Counted from the stretch's first letter, positions 52,987 through 62,860 are shown. The stretch: DNA of 64,000 bases from Salinicoccus sediminis (GCF_000986795.1 NZ_LAYZ01000002.1:433417-497416); one strand, 5' to 3'. Notes: a model not told the origin generated them from the letters alone. Translations and numbers: made by a program.

Positions 52987-53333
52987 TTATTGGACTGGGT
53001 ACGGATATTATAGAGATAAGCCGTGTAAGAGAAATCGAGTCGCGCAGCAACCGGCTCTCGAGGAGGATTCTGTCAGACTCTGAGATGGCGCATTATGATA
53101 CACTGAAAATTGAAAAGCGGAGGATGGAATACCTGGCCGGCCGGTTTGCGGTGAAGGAGGCATACAGCAAGGCGCTTGGGACCGGGATCGGAAAAAGTGC
53201 TGCCTTCCAGGATGTCATATGCATGAATGATTCCAGGGGCAAACCGTTTATCGAAGGTGACAAAAGAGCGCATGTGTCTATTTCACATGCCGATGAATAT
53301 GCAACAGCAACCGTGATTCTAGAAGAAATTTAG
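52983..53333 (+). CDS. acpS: Holo-[acyl-carrier-protein] synthase
   Basis: AcpS transfers 4'-phosphopantetheine from CoA to apo-ACP. The 116-residue protein has Mg-binding Asp8 in IGLGTDIIEISRV and Glu59 in GRFAVKEAYSKALGTG, the two family signatures, and ISHADEYA near the end. Translationally coupled to the bPH2 gene; alr follows after 11 bases. Confidence 0.96.
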   Translation: MIIGLGTDIIEISRVREIESRSNRLSRRILSDSEMAHYDTLKIEKRRMEYLAGRFAVKEAYSKALGTGIGKSAAFQDVICMNDSRGKPFIEGDKRAHVSISHADEYATATVILEEI

Positions 53334-53344
53334 GAGGCCTGTAC

Positions 53345-54496
53345 GTGTCGGAAAAATACTATAGACATACCGTGGTTGACGTGGATTTGGAAGCGGTGCA
53401 TGAGAATTACAGAATGATACAGAACCTGCATCCGGACAAGACATTCATTGCTGTCGTGAAAGCCAATGCATACGGACTTGGCAGCGTGACTGTGGCCGGG
53501 CACCTTGCCGCGCGGGGCGTCGGTTTTTTCGCAGTTGCCACACTGGATGAGGCAATCGAACTCCGCATGCACGGCATACGGGAAAAGATGCTTGTGCTCG
53601 GGGCGATTCCTCCTGAAAATATCAACAAGGCGATCCAGCACCGCATTGCCGTCACTGCACCCAATTTGGAATGGCTGGAGGAGGCAGAGAACAGCATAGA
53701 CGGCAGATATGACAAGGAAGTGTGGATCCATATCAAGGTGAATTCGGGCATGAACCGGCTCGGAACTTCCGATATCGGGGAAATCACCCGCATGATCGAA
53801 GTAATCGACAGCAATGAGCATTTCGTATATGAAGGGATCTACAGCCATTTCAGTTCCGCCGACATTGGTTCGGACGTGAACGGTCGGGAATATGATGAAT
53901 TCAAAAGGATTGCAGGGGCAGTCAAAAGGCCGCAGTATGTGCATATCCAGAATTCCGCCGGGGCACTCCGGCTCAGAGATGACTTCTGCAATGCAATCCG
54001 TGTCGGCATCTCTTTATACGGGTATTATACCTCCGAATATATCGAAAGTATTGCTGAAGTGGAACTGAAACCCTCTGTCACGCTCACGACCAGAGTGATG
54101 GATATGCATACATTGTCTGAAGGTGAAGGGGTCAGCTACGGCCTGGCCTACCATGCGCGGGGCAGGGAGAAGATTGCCACCCTGCCGATAGGATATGCCG
54201 ACGGACTCCTCCGGAGACAGACGGGATATGAAGTCCGGCTTGAAGACGGCACGAATTGCCCGATTACAGGCCGGGTCTGCATGGACTCGGCGATGATCAG
54301 TGTACCTGAATCTGCAGAAATCGGTGACAGGGTGATCATCGTAGACCCGGACAGGGAATCAGACCAGTCGATGGAAAACTACAGCGTACATTCGGACACG
54401 ATTTCCTATGAATCACTGACGGCATTATCCAGGAGAATCCCCCGTATATACCGAGGGGGAAATGCAGGATTCGTGCATAATGAAGTGTTAAAATGA
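53345..54496 (+). CDS. alr: Alanine racemase
   Basis: Alr makes D-alanine for peptidoglycan and teichoic acids with PLP. The 383-residue protein has the PLP lysine Lys39 in AVVKANAYGLG and the second catalytic block GVSYGLAYHARGREKI, followed by TLPIGYADGL and VCMDSAMI. It starts with GTG at 53345, seven bases after AGGAGG. It lies between acpS and mazEF as in staphylococci. Confidence 0.96.
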   Translation: MSEKYYRHTVVDVDLEAVHENYRMIQNLHPDKTFIAVVKANAYGLGSVTVAGHLAARGVGFFAVATLDEAIELRMHGIREKMLVLGAIPPENINKAIQHRIAVTAPNLEWLEEAENSIDGRYDKEVWIHIKVNSGMNRLGTSDIGEITRMIEVIDSNEHFVYEGIYSHFSSADIGSDVNGREYDEFKRIAGAVKRPQYVHIQNSAGALRLRDDFCNAIRVGISLYGYYTSEYIESIAEVELKPSVTLTTRVMDMHTLSEGEGVSYGLAYHARGREKIATLPIGYADGLLRRQTGYEVRLEDGTNCPITGRVCMDSAMISVPESAEIGDRVIIVDPDRESDQSMENYSVHSDTISYESLTALSRRIPRIYRGGNAGFVHNEVLK

Positions 54497-54564
54497 ACTA
54501 GTAATGATATTTTATCCATGTTATAGTTGACATAAGTTTAATGTTACCGGGGAGTGGTCACGTA

Positions 54565-54729
54565 ATGAGCAGCGCAGCATTGTTTGGCAGTATTGAACTT
54601 TCTCTTGAACACGGATATATCGAAATGAGCGAGATTAATCTATCAATCGCCTGTGAGAGCGAAGAACTGGAATGTGAAGCCTGGCAGTCGAACGAGGATT
54701 TTCTCGTCTACAGTAAAGATGGTGAATAG
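54565..54729 (+). CDS. mazE: Antitoxin MazE
   Basis: MazE binds and neutralises the MazF RNase. The 54-residue protein shares with S. aureus MazE the central pattern SLEHGYIEMSEINLSIA followed by LECEAW, and lacks the AbrB-type N-terminal domain of E. coli MazE. ATG 54565 follows GGGGAG; an upstream ATG at 54541 lies before that site. mazF begins on the next base after its stop, so translation is coupled. Confidence 0.88.
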   Translation: MSSAALFGSIELSLEHGYIEMSEINLSIACESEELECEAWQSNEDFLVYSKDGE

Positions 54730-55101
54730 ATGAAAAGAGGAGAAGTATATCTTGCGGATCTGTCGCCGGTCCAGGGCTCTGAGCAGGGTGGTAAACGCCC
54801 GGTGGTGATCATACAGAACAACATCGGCAACTATCACAGTCCGACTGTGATAGTTGCGGCCATTACCGGCAGAATCAACAAAGCCAAGATCCCGACCCAT
54901 GTGGAGATATCAAAGGATACATACAATCTGGACAAAGACTCAGTAATACTTCTTGAACAGATAAGAACGGTGGATAAGAAAAGGCTTAAAGAGAAGCTTA
55001 CATATTTGAATAGTGATAAGATGAAGGAAGTGGACAAGGCTTTGAAGATCAGTTTGGAACTCATGCCTCCCAAGTCCGGAAAATCTGAATCGAAAACCTG
55101 A
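54730..55101 (+). CDS. mazF: mRNA interferase toxin MazF
   Basis: MazF is a sequence-specific endoribonuclease (UACAU in S. aureus). The 123-residue SH3-like barrel protein starts [21 protein letters not shown] and contains [10 protein letters not shown] and [13 protein letters not shown], the catalytic Arg and Thr regions. An intrinsic terminator follows, before rsbU, which is of interest because staphylococcal mazEF and sigB are co-transcribed in part. Confidence 0.95.
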   Translation: MKRGEVYLADLSPVQGSEQGGKRPVVIIQNNIGNYHSPTVIVAAITGRINKAKIPTHVEISKDTYNLDKDSVILLEQIRTVDKKRLKEKLTYLNSDKMKEVDKALKISLELMPPKSGKSESKT

Positions 55102-55103
55102 TG

Positions 55104-55129
55104 GACTTTTGTGCGCAAAAGTCTTTTTT
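55104..55129 (+). terminator. mazF terminator
   Basis: GACTTTTG (55104-55111) and CAAAAGTC (55116-55123), loop TGCG, then six T. The stem is AU-rich, so read-through into rsbU is likely. Confidence 0.82.
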
Positions 55130-55148
55130 CAGTCCGAGGTGATTTATT

Positions 55149-56165
55149 TTGACGTATATAGACGATCTTGTTAATAAATATAGAGAGATACTCAATCTGT
55201 ATCTCTATGGCGAAGATGCTGACAAAGCATTCGACTGGTGCCAGTCGTTCAGTGAGGAAGTAATCGAGATGGATACCTCGCCCGAGGAAATCGTGTCGCT
55301 GCACATCGATCTGCTTGAGGATATGGAAGTCGAGGATGGCGAACTTGTAAAAAAGTCCCTTGATATACTGCAGGAAGTCATCATAACTTTCGGCTTTACA
55401 TACAGGGATTATAAATCCATGATGAACAAACTCAAAATCCATGACAAAGAGATGGATGTCGCTTCCAGTCTTCAGGAGACGATGCTGAAAGCTGAAATCC
55501 CGACGTTTGAAACGATGAAGATCGGTGCAATCAGTGTGCCGGCAAGAAAAGTGAGCGGTGACTATTTCAATATCATCGATCACAATGACGGTATGCTCAG
55601 TTTCGCTGTGGCGGATGTCATAGGTAAGGGAATTCCCGCTGCAATTGCCATGACGATGATCAAATTCGGTATGGATTCCTACGGCTATTCCCAGCTGCCG
55701 AGCGACAGTCTGAAAAAACTGAACCGTGTTGTCGAGAAGAACGTCAACCAGAACATGTTCGTGACCATGTTCTACGGACTGTATGACCATAATACCAATA
55801 TGCTCTATTATTCCTCCGCAGGACATGAACCGGCGCTCCTGTACCGCTATGAAATGGATGAATTCGAAGAGATCGATGCGAAGGGGATTGTCCTCGGAGT
55901 CAAAGATCATGCAAGGTATGAACAGAAGGAAATAGAAATCGGCAATAACGATATGATCATCGTGTTTACGGATGGTGTGACCGAGCTCAGGAAGCATGAT
56001 GACACCTTCATCGATTTTGAGGACGTCAAAGATATGATCCGGGAAGTCAGAGACCACCATCCCCAGGACATCGTCCAGTATATATACGAGTCATTGATGC
56101 GCATGCAGAATCCGCATAAAAAAGATGATTTGACGCTTTTCATATTAAAAAACAATAAAGAATAA
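55149..56165 (+). CDS. rsbU: Sigma-B activating phosphatase RsbU
   Basis: RsbU dephosphorylates RsbV-P, which then traps RsbW and frees sigma-B. The 338-residue protein has a helical N-terminal domain (about 1-110) and a PP2C/SpoIIE phosphatase domain (about 120-338) with metal-binding aspartates in VSGDYFNII, VADVIGKGIPAA and VFTDGVTEL. It starts with TTG at 55149, eight bases after GAGGTG. As in staphylococci, the rsbRST genes of B. subtilis are missing, so the input signal is unknown. Confidence 0.94.
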   Translation: MTYIDDLVNKYREILNLYLYGEDADKAFDWCQSFSEEVIEMDTSPEEIVSLHIDLLEDMEVEDGELVKKSLDILQEVIITFGFTYRDYKSMMNKLKIHDKEMDVASSLQETMLKAEIPTFETMKIGAISVPARKVSGDYFNIIDHNDGMLSFAVADVIGKGIPAAIAMTMIKFGMDSYGYSQLPSDSLKKLNRVVEKNVNQNMFVTMFYGLYDHNTNMLYYSSAGHEPALLYRYEMDEFEEIDAKGIVLGVKDHARYEQKEIEIGNNDMIIVFTDGVTELRKHDDTFIDFEDVKDMIREVRDHHPQDIVQYIYESLMRMQNPHKKDDLTLFILKNNKE

Positions 56166-56172
56166 AATTTAT

Positions 56173-56198
56173 GTTTCGACCCATGTTTTAACGGGTAA
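56173..56198 (+). promoter_or_regulatory. Sigma-B-type promoter before rsbV
   Basis: GTTTCG (56173-56178), exactly 14 bases, GGGTAA (56193-56198), close to the sigma-B consensus GTTTAA-N12-14-GGGTAT. An autoregulated promoter at this place is established for B. subtilis and S. aureus rsbVW-sigB. Confidence 0.75.
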
Positions 56199-56244
56199 AA
56201 GCCGGAAGGTCTATGTATTTATGGAAAATGGGAGTGTAATCTTA

Positions 56245-56571
56245 ATGAATATCAATATCGATACAACTGAAAAAGAACAAGAATACCTGATTGTGCTGGA
56301 TGGGGAACTTGATTTGTATACAGCGCCTGAACTGCAGAAAGTTCTGGATCCCATCAGGCAGTCCGGCAGTCATGACGTCACAATCGATCTGACGGACGTG
56401 AGCTATATGGACTCCACCGGACTCGGTATTTTTGTCGGTACATTGAAGGACCTTAACCAGCATGACCGTGAACTCCGCGTGACAGGAGTTTCGAACAGGA
56501 TTCTCAGATTGTTCGAGATTACAGGACTTCGTGACTTGATGCATATCAACGAAGCGTCGGAGGTTGAATAG
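56245..56571 (+). CDS. rsbV: Anti-anti-sigma factor RsbV
   Basis: RsbV is the STAS-domain switch protein. The 108-residue length equals S. aureus RsbV; the phosphorylated serine is Ser57 in [15 protein letters not shown] 56245 is about eight bases after GGGAGTG; the ATG at 56221 is before that site. Follows the sigma-B-type promoter and precedes rsbW by one base. Confidence 0.95.
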   Translation: MNINIDTTEKEQEYLIVLDGELDLYTAPELQKVLDPIRQSGSHDVTIDLTDVSYMDSTGLGIFVGTLKDLNQHDRELRVTGVSNRILRLFEITGLRDLMHINEASEVE

Positions 56572-56572
56572 A

Positions 56573-57049
56573 ATGCCATTGCAGTATGATTATATAGAGA
56601 TGAAATTTCCATCCAGCGCAGAATATGTCGGTCTGATCAGACTCACTCTCTCAGGCGTGCTGTCGCGGGCGGGCGCCACCTACGACCAGATTGAAGACTC
56701 GAAGATTGCTGTTTCAGAAGCGGTGACGAACGCAGTGAAGCATGCATACGGGGAAGACCAGACGGGTGATGTGCTTGTCGGTTTTGCAGTCTATGAAGAT
56801 AAAGTGGAAATAATCGTTGCAGATCATGGTCAGAGCTTCAATTATGAAGATGTGAGGAAAGAACTCGGGCCGTACACGGAAGACGATAATGTGAACTTCT
56901 TGAGAGAAGGAGGTTTGGGGCTGTTCTTGATCGAAACATTAATGGATGAAGTCTATATCAAAAAAGACCCTGGAGTAACCATCAGCATGACGAAGTTTAT
57001 TAATGAAAGTCAGGTGCATTCGAATGGAGAAACAACCGTCAATCGATAA
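56573..57049 (+). CDS. rsbW: Anti-sigma-B factor and serine kinase RsbW
   Basis: RsbW binds sigma-B and phosphorylates RsbV. The 158-residue GHKL ATPase has the N-box [17 protein letters not shown], the metal-binding VADHGQSF and the ATP-lid [18 protein letters not shown] 56573 lies nine bases after GGAGG. It overlaps sigB by 26 bases, ensuring balanced production of factor and anti-factor. Confidence 0.95.
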   Translation: MPLQYDYIEMKFPSSAEYVGLIRLTLSGVLSRAGATYDQIEDSKIAVSEAVTNAVKHAYGEDQTGDVLVGFAVYEDKVEIIVADHGQSFNYEDVRKELGPYTEDDNVNFLREGGLGLFLIETLMDEVYIKKDPGVTISMTKFINESQVHSNGETTVNR

Positions 57050-57800
57050 AGGACTCACACCGGATGATATCAATGCACTGATACGCAGCCATCAGGAAGA
57101 AGGGGACCAGGAAGCCCAGACGAGACTCGTGGAGCACTATCAGAAGCTGATAGAGTCGCTTGCGTACAGATATTCGAAAGGGAAAAGCCATCATGAAGAC
57201 CTTGTACAGGTCGGGATGGTCGGTCTGCTCGGTGCAATCAACCGGTTTGATGCATCCTTCGACCGCAGATTCGAAGCATTCTTGGTGCCGACGGTGGTTG
57301 GTGAAATCAAGCGTTATCTCAGGGACAAGACCTGGAGCGTCCATGTGCCAAGGCGCATAAAGGAAATTGGGCCAAAGATTAAAAATGCCAATGATGAACT
57401 GACAAACAGGCTGGAGCGTTCCCCGAAGATCAGTGAGATTGCAGAACATCTTGAAGTATCAGAAGAAGATGTCCTGGAAGCGATGGAGATGGGTCAGAGT
57501 TACAATGCCCTCAGCGTGGATCATTCAATCGAAGCCGACAAAGACGGCTCGACGGTCACTCTGCTCGATGTAATGGGGCAGTCGGATGATAATTATGACC
57601 TTTCCGAAAAACGTCTGATCCTGGAAAAAGTCCTCCCGATACTTTCCGAACGGGAACGTGAAATCATCCAGTTCACCTTCATGGAGGGACTGAGCCAGAA
57701 GGAGACGGGTGAGCGGGTCGGCCTGAGCCAGATGCACGTTTCGAGACTTCAGCGCACCGCGATCAATAAACTGCGCCAGGCAGTGAGCAAAGACGAATGA
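57024..57800 (+). CDS. sigB: RNA polymerase sigma factor SigB
   Basis: The general stress sigma factor. The 258-residue protein has region 2 ([20 protein letters not shown] and [20 protein letters not shown]), region 3 ([19 protein letters not shown]) and region 4.2 ([20 protein letters not shown]). ATG 57024 follows CAGGTG by seven bases; the open frame 21 bases longer is not needed. Start lies inside rsbW. A GC-rich hairpin follows. Confidence 0.96.
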   Translation: MEKQPSIDKGLTPDDINALIRSHQEEGDQEAQTRLVEHYQKLIESLAYRYSKGKSHHEDLVQVGMVGLLGAINRFDASFDRRFEAFLVPTVVGEIKRYLRDKTWSVHVPRRIKEIGPKIKNANDELTNRLERSPKISEIAEHLEVSEEDVLEAMEMGQSYNALSVDHSIEADKDGSTVTLLDVMGQSDDNYDLSEKRLILEKVLPILSEREREIIQFTFMEGLSQKETGERVGLSQMHVSRLQRTAINKLRQAVSKDE

Positions 57801-57807
57801 TTTTTCA

Positions 57808-57840
57808 GATACCCCCGTCCGGGAGAAGGATGGGGGTATC
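57808..57840 (+). terminator. Hairpin after sigB, terminator-like without U tract
   Basis: GATACCCCCGTCC (57808-57820) pairs with GGATGGGGGTATC (57828-57840), one G-U pair. No T run follows on the plus strand, so termination is uncertain; it may be an mRNA end stabiliser. Confidence 0.5.
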
Positions 57841-57894
57841 AATGTTATAATGGTAATGGTTTAACTGAACGAGAGTAGTATAGGAGAGATTTTC

Positions 57895-60033
57895 ATGAAT
57901 GAGCAACTTGTCAAAGAACTGCAAAGCACTACAGGAAAGCAAGCCAAATACATAAGGAATGTACTGGAGCTTCTCGGGGAGAAGAACACCGTCCCTTTTA
58001 TCGCACGCTACCGCAAAGAGATGACAGGAGGAATGGATGAGGAGGAGATCAAGGAGATTTCCGACAGGTTCACTTATCTCGAAAACCTGGAGAAACGGAA
58101 GCAGGAAGTGATCCGTCTCATAGATGAACAGGGGCTGCTGACAGAAGATCTGAGAAAGAATATTTTAAAGCAGACTGTCCTGAACCGGGTGGAGGATCTG
58201 TACCGTCCATTTAAGCAAAAGAAGAAGACACGTGCGACAGAGGCAAAACGCAAAGGACTCGGCCCCTTTGCGGAACGCATCCTGCTGCAGGAACCGATGG
58301 ATGTTGAAGCGGCGGCTGAGGAGTTTACGGGTGAAGAAGTGGAGACTGCCGAGGCTGCAGTCAAAGGGGCACTCGATATCATTGCGGAGAAAATATCCGA
58401 TGAGCCCAAATACCGTTCATATATATTGAAAGTCATCAGGGATACTGCTGATATGGTGACTACTAAAAAGAAGAACGCCGAAGACCCGACAGGGGTCTTT
58501 GAGATGTACTACAGCTATCAGGAACCCATACGAAAGATTGTACCTCACCGGGTGCTTGCCATAAATCGTGGAGAAAAACTCGGAATCCTGGGTGTCAGGA
58601 TGGAATACGATCTGGAACGCTTGAAACGCTATATCGGCAAACAGGAGATAAAAGAGAAGTCAGCCACCGGGCGATATATGGAAACTGCTGTTGCAGATGC
58701 TCTTAAGCGCCTGATCATGCCGTCCATAGAGCGTGAAGTGAGAAATGGCCTCACGGAGAACGGAGAGCAGCATGCAATTGATATTTTTGCAGAGAATCTG
58801 AAGGGACTGCTGCTGCAGCCGCCGCTCAAAGGCAGAGTGATACTCGGACTGGACCCGGCGTTCAGGACAGGCTGCAAGATGGCTGTCATCGATCATTCGG
58901 GCCAGTTCATCGACAAGGGTGTCATCTATCCGCATCCACCCCAAAAGAAATATGATGCAGCCAAAAAAAGCGTTTTGGAAACGGTCAGGAAGTATGAAGT
59001 CTCTCTCATTGCCATCGGAAATGGAACAGCGTCGAGGGAGACAGAACTTTTCGTCAGTGAACTCGTCAAAGAGAATGGCCTCGACACCCAGTTCATCATT
59101 GTTAATGAAGCGGGGGCGAGTGTTTATTCCGCATCGGAAATTGCGAGGGAGGAGTTCCCCGGTTTCAATGTTGAAGAAAGAAGTGCGGTGTCAATAGCGC
59201 GCCGTGTGCAGGACCCACTAAGCGAGCTGGTGAAAATCGACCCCAAATCAATCGGTGTCGGCCAGTACCAGCACGATGTTAACCAGAAGAATCTTGCGGA
59301 AACTCTGGACTTCGTCGTTGAAACGACGGTCAACCGGGTTGGTGTCAATGTGAATACGGCTTCTCATACACTTTTGGAGCATGTGGCAGGCCTGTCCCCC
59401 TCAATCAGTAAAAACATCGTGAAATATCGTAATGAGAATGACGGCTTCAACACCCGGAAGGATATAGGGAAAGTGCCGAGGCTCGGAGCGAAAACATTTG
59501 AACAATGCATCGGCTTCCTTAGGATTCCGGAAGGCGGGGAGCCGCTTGACCAGACCCCGATCCATCCGGAAAACTATAAAGCGGCATACGGACTGATCAT
59601 GCAGCTGGGCCTTCAAAAAGAGGATATCGGTACGGATGATATATCTAAAAAGCTTGATCAGATCAATATTGGTGAAATGGCTGCCAGCCTTGACACCGGT
59701 ATACCGACACTGCAAGATATCATAGAGGCGCTTAAATCCCCGACGCGGGATATCCGTGATGACTTTGAAACACCGCTGCTCAAGTCGGATGTACTTTCCA
59801 TGGAAGACTTGAAAGAAGGGATGAAATTGTCAGGTACCGTGAGAAACGTGACGGATTTCGGAGCGTTCGTGGATATAGGGGTCAAACAGGACGGACTCGT
59901 TCATATATCCAAGATGACAAACCGCTTCATCAAACATCCGATGGAAGTCCTGAGTGTCGGAGACATAGTTGATGTCACAGTCACCGGAGTGGATATCGGT
60001 AAGGGACGGATCTCACTATCCATGAAAAATTAG
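57895..60033 (+). CDS. tex: Tex family RNA-binding transcription accessory protein
   Basis: Tex is a conserved nucleic-acid-binding protein related to eukaryotic Spt6; it is linked to toxin expression, competence and stress survival, with recent reports of RNA decay roles. The 712-residue protein shows the N-terminal helical domain (FIARYRKEMTGGMDEEEI), a YqgF-like RNase H fold (ILGLDPAFRTGCKMAVID), helix-hairpin-helix region (HVAGLSPSISKNIVKYR) and a C-terminal S1 domain (GTVRNVTDFGAFVDIGVKQD). Located after sigB, as B. subtilis YdcI is. Confidence 0.94.
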   Translation: MNEQLVKELQSTTGKQAKYIRNVLELLGEKNTVPFIARYRKEMTGGMDEEEIKEISDRFTYLENLEKRKQEVIRLIDEQGLLTEDLRKNILKQTVLNRVEDLYRPFKQKKKTRATEAKRKGLGPFAERILLQEPMDVEAAAEEFTGEEVETAEAAVKGALDIIAEKISDEPKYRSYILKVIRDTADMVTTKKKNAEDPTGVFEMYYSYQEPIRKIVPHRVLAINRGEKLGILGVRMEYDLERLKRYIGKQEIKEKSATGRYMETAVADALKRLIMPSIEREVRNGLTENGEQHAIDIFAENLKGLLLQPPLKGRVILGLDPAFRTGCKMAVIDHSGQFIDKGVIYPHPPQKKYDAAKKSVLETVRKYEVSLIAIGNGTASRETELFVSELVKENGLDTQFIIVNEAGASVYSASEIAREEFPGFNVEERSAVSIARRVQDPLSELVKIDPKSIGVGQYQHDVNQKNLAETLDFVVETTVNRVGVNVNTASHTLLEHVAGLSPSISKNIVKYRNENDGFNTRKDIGKVPRLGAKTFEQCIGFLRIPEGGEPLDQTPIHPENYKAAYGLIMQLGLQKEDIGTDDISKKLDQINIGEMAASLDTGIPTLQDIIEALKSPTRDIRDDFETPLLKSDVLSMEDLKEGMKLSGTVRNVTDFGAFVDIGVKQDGLVHISKMTNRFIKHPMEVLSVGDIVDVTVTGVDIGKGRISLSMKN

Positions 60034-60045
60034 GAGACTGGATTG

Positions 60046-60074
60046 TTGAGGACAGTCTGTAATTCATATATCAT
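60046..60074 (+). promoter_or_regulatory. Putative luxS promoter
   Basis: TTGAGG (60046-60051), 17-base spacer, TATCAT (60069-60074), 34 bases before luxS. Confidence 0.5.
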
Positions 60075-60107
60075 GATAACTAATTTAGGAAGCAAAGGAG
60101 AATTTGA

Positions 60108-60572
60108 ATGTCAAAGATGAATGTGGAAAGTTTCAACCTCGATCATACAAAAGTAACTGCACCGTATATCAGATTGGCCGGTAAAAGTGAAGGTGAGCAT
60201 GGAGATGTCATATACAAATATGACATCCGGTTCTGCCAGCCCAATAAAGAGCATATGGAGATGCCGGGACTGCATTCTCTTGAGCACCTGATGGCAGAGA
60301 ATATCCGCAACCATCATGAAAAGGTTGTCGACTTGAGTCCGATGGGATGTCAGACCGGGTTCTATCTGTCTCTCCTAAACGATGATGATTTTGAAAACGT
60401 GACCGATGTAGTCGGAAAGACACTGCAGGATGTCACGGCTGCGACCGAAGTGCCTGCGTGTAACGAAGTGCAGTGCGGCTGGGCTGCGAGCCACAGCCTT
60501 GAAGGGGCACAGGAAATCGCCAGGCGCATGCTTGACAAAAAAGAAGTCTGGCATATCGTCTTCGCGCAATAA
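60108..60572 (+). CDS. luxS: S-ribosylhomocysteine lyase
   Basis: LuxS cleaves S-ribosylhomocysteine to homocysteine and the AI-2 precursor DPD, part of the activated methyl cycle. The 154-residue protein has the metal-binding HSLEH (His56, His60) and Cys123 in [11 protein letters not shown], and catalytic Cys81 in MGCQTGFYL. The AAAGGAG site precedes the ATG. Ends in a strong bidirectional terminator facing katA. Confidence 0.97.
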   Translation: MSKMNVESFNLDHTKVTAPYIRLAGKSEGEHGDVIYKYDIRFCQPNKEHMEMPGLHSLEHLMAENIRNHHEKVVDLSPMGCQTGFYLSLLNDDDFENVTDVVGKTLQDVTAATEVPACNEVQCGWAASHSLEGAQEIARRMLDKKEVWHIVFAQ

Positions 60573-60589
60573 GGTGGTATATGCATGAA

Positions 60590-60621
60590 AAAGGGACCCG
60601 ATCAGTCGATCGGGTCCCTTT
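60590..60621. terminator. Bidirectional terminator between luxS and katA
   Basis: Fourteen perfect pairs (60590-60603 with 60608-60621), AAAGGGACCCGATC and its complement, loop AGTC, A-rich left and T-rich right. Confidence 0.92.
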
Positions 60622-60631
60622 GATTATTATT

Positions 60632-62197
60632 TTAGAATGGATAATCCGGTGCTTCAAGGTCAACATCACTGATATTGACACCCAGTGCTTTCGCTACACC
60701 TTCGCCGTATGCAGGATCTGCCTTGTAGCAGTTTCTAATATGGCGGTGCTGGATCTGTTCTGTAGTGCCCTGCATTTCAGATGCAGTGTTCTGGAACAAT
60801 CTTTCCTTCGCTTCGTCAGACTGCAGTCTGAAGAGTTTACCAGGCTGTTCATAATAGTTATTGTCATCTTCACGGAAGTCATGTTCATAGATGGCACCCA
60901 TGGATTCCTGAGGCGGCATTTTAGCTTCCGGAGTGCTGTTGTATTTGTTGTAGCTGTTAGGGTAGTAGTTCATATGGGAACCAAGGTTGCCGTCAACTCT
61001 CATTGCGCCGTCACGGCTGAACGGGCAGACGTTTGCCGCACCTTTCGGAGAGTTTACCGGAATCTGATGATGGTTCACACCAAGGCGGTAACGCTGTGTA
61101 TCACCATAGGAGAACAGACGGCCCTGCAGCATTTTATCAGGTGAGAATCCAAGACCCGGTACAATGTTTGTTGGCGCGAACGCAGCCTGTTCAACTTCAG
61201 CGAAGTAGTTTTCAGGGTTGCGGTTCAATTCGAATTCACCAACCGGAATCAGCGGATACTCGTCCTTGAACCATACTTTGGTAAGGTCGAACGGATTATC
61301 TTTATGATTTTTTGCCTGTTCTTCAGTCATGACCTGGATGTACAGCTTCCATTTAGGGAAGTTTCCTTCTTCGATATTATCGAAAAGGTCACGCTGGGAG
61401 GATTCACGGTCTTGCGCAATTACATCTTCAGCTTCAGCACCGGTGTAGTTCTCAATACCCTGCTGGGTCCTGAAGTGGAATTTGACCCATACACGTTCGC
61501 CTTCGTCGTTGATCATGCTGTAAGTGTGGGAGCCGAAACCGTGCATGTTTCTGAAACCTTTTGGAATGCCGCGGTCTGTCATGATGATCGTCACCTGGTG
61601 AAGAGCCTCAGGCAGGGAAGTCCAGAAGTCCCAGTTGCTCTGTGCATTGTGCATGTTTGTTTTAGGGTCACGCTTGACAACGTGGTTCAAGCTTGGGAAA
61701 AGCTTAGGGTCGCGGAAGAAGAACACAGGAGTGTTGTTACCGACAAGATCCCAGTTACCTTCTTCTGTATAGAATTTCAGTGCAAATCCGCGGATATCGC
61801 GTTCTGCATCAGCTGCGCCGCGTTCGCCGGCAACTGTTGAGAAACGTGCAAACATTTCAGTCTGCTTGCCGATCTCACTGAAGATTTTTGCTTTTGTATA
61901 TTGGGTGATGTCATGTGTTACAGTGAATGTACCATATGCACCTGAACCTTTGGCGTGCATTCTGCGCTCAGGGATGACTTCACGGTCGAAGTGCGCCATC
62001 ATATCCAGGAAGTAAGGGTCCTGCATAACGATTGGTCCGCGCGGGCCTGCAGTCATCGTATTTTCACGGTCACCTACAGGATTACCGAAAAGAGTAGTGA
62101 GACGATCGCTGTTCTGATTCTGGGACTGTTCTCCCGCCTGGTCGCCGCCTCCGGCACGGATGTCGCCAGTGTGTTGACTCTGATTTTCTTTGTCCAT
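60632..62197 (-). CDS. katA: Catalase, heme monofunctional clade
   Basis: KatA splits hydrogen peroxide to water and oxygen. The 521-residue protein has the catalytic signature [20 protein letters not shown] with His81, and the heme-tyrosine motif [14 protein letters not shown]. The first 30 residues are a Gln/Asn/Gly-rich extension ([20 protein letters not shown]) not found in S. aureus KatA (505 residues). GGAGGG precedes the ATG by eight bases. A PerR-box match upstream indicates peroxide control. Confidence 0.96.
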   Translation of the reverse strand: MDKENQSQHTGDIRAGGGDQAGEQSQNQNSDRLTTLFGNPVGDRENTMTAGPRGPIVMQDPYFLDMMAHFDREVIPERRMHAKGSGAYGTFTVTHDITQYTKAKIFSEIGKQTEMFARFSTVAGERGAADAERDIRGFALKFYTEEGNWDLVGNNTPVFFFRDPKLFPSLNHVVKRDPKTNMHNAQSNWDFWTSLPEALHQVTIIMTDRGIPKGFRNMHGFGSHTYSMINDEGERVWVKFHFRTQQGIENYTGAEAEDVIAQDRESSQRDLFDNIEEGNFPKWKLYIQVMTEEQAKNHKDNPFDLTKVWFKDEYPLIPVGEFELNRNPENYFAEVEQAAFAPTNIVPGLGFSPDKMLQGRLFSYGDTQRYRLGVNHHQIPVNSPKGAANVCPFSRDGAMRVDGNLGSHMNYYPNSYNKYNSTPEAKMPPQESMGAIYEHDFREDDNNYYEQPGKLFRLQSDEAKERLFQNTASEMQGTTEQIQHRHIRNCYKADPAYGEGVAKALGVNISDVDLEAPDYPF

Positions 62198-62237
62198 CTA
62201 AAAATCCCTCCGAATTAAGTATTAACCATATTCTTAT

Positions 62238-62252
62238 TTAGAATGATTATAA
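62238..62252 (-). promoter_or_regulatory. PerR box upstream of katA
   Basis: On the minus strand TTATAATCATTCTAA, 14 of 15 positions of the established PerR consensus TTATAATnATTATAA (the free position included). It lies 41 bases before the start and contains the likely -10 box TATAAT, so bound PerR would block transcription until peroxide oxidises it. Confidence 0.85.
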
Positions 62253-62695
62253 ATAAATCTTAACACAAACAGATTAAAAAACAACACTAAAGCATAAAAA
62301 TAAACAAAATTAATATTAAAATTTACAACATATATTGAGATATACAACCAATTAATATATTATAATATTACACTGACAATAAGAATTATACCCCGGCCAA
62401 ATACCAAAGGGAAATATTCTGCTCTATCAGAGAGGGCATGTTTTTTGGCACATGTAAAAACTCCAGAGGGAAAAGTATATTATTATATCAGTTCCATATT
62501 AGTAATATTACCCCTGTATCAGTCACTCTTAAACAGGGAGGGGCGCTGATTTTTATGGAATGCAGCAAAAGTTCAATGAAGGCAAATAATTATCACCCCT
62601 GAAATTTTGGAGGACATTATATAGGAAGAAAGACGACATTTTTCAAAAAGGGCAATGGAAACATCAATTTATATTAAGAATATGTTAAAAACGTA
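62253..62695. other. AT-rich intergenic region between katA and the tRNA genes
   Basis: About 440 bases, very AT-rich to 62380 and mixed afterwards. A 15-codon frame at 62555-62602 has GGGAGGGG upstream but is too short to call. No repeat, RNA gene or hairpin with a U tract stands out. The katA promoter's upstream part lies at its left end. Confidence 0.4.
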
Positions 62696-62724
62696 TTGAC
62701 TTTATCCCTGTATCCCTTTATTAT
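62696..62724 (+). promoter_or_regulatory. Promoter of tRNA-Glu and possibly the rrn operon
   Basis: TTGACT (62696-62701), 17-base spacer, TATTAT (62719-62724), 22 bases before tRNA-Glu. Confidence 0.75.
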
Positions 62725-62746
62725 AAATATCGTTGCATTAATCAAT

Positions 62747-62818
62747 GGCCCGTTGGTCAAGTGGTTAAGACACCGCCCTTTCACGGCGGTAACACGGGTT
62801 CGAATCCCGTACGGGTCA
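62747..62818 (+). tRNA. tRNA-Glu (anticodon TTC)
   Basis: Acceptor stem GGCCCGT with ACGGGTC, anticodon stem CCGCC/GGCGG around CTTTCAC, and T loop GGTTCGAAT in an intact cloverleaf. Discriminator A; CCA is not encoded. Confidence 0.96.
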
Positions 62819-62860
62819 CTTACTTAAAAAACACTTCGACAAAAAATGATAACTAAATTG

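Noticed and set aside
60584..60622. Eleven-codon frame with AAGGTGG upstream after luxS
   Set aside because: It consists almost entirely of the bidirectional terminator stem, so the frame is accidental.
60581..61144. Open frame of 187 codons on the plus strand opposite katA
   Set aside because: It lies wholly antisense to a clear catalase gene, begins in the luxS-katA terminator, and its residues show no family pattern.
62555..62602. Fifteen-codon frame after GGGAGGGG in the katA-tRNA intergenic region
   Set aside because: Too short, no promoter or terminator that fits, and no pattern to support it.
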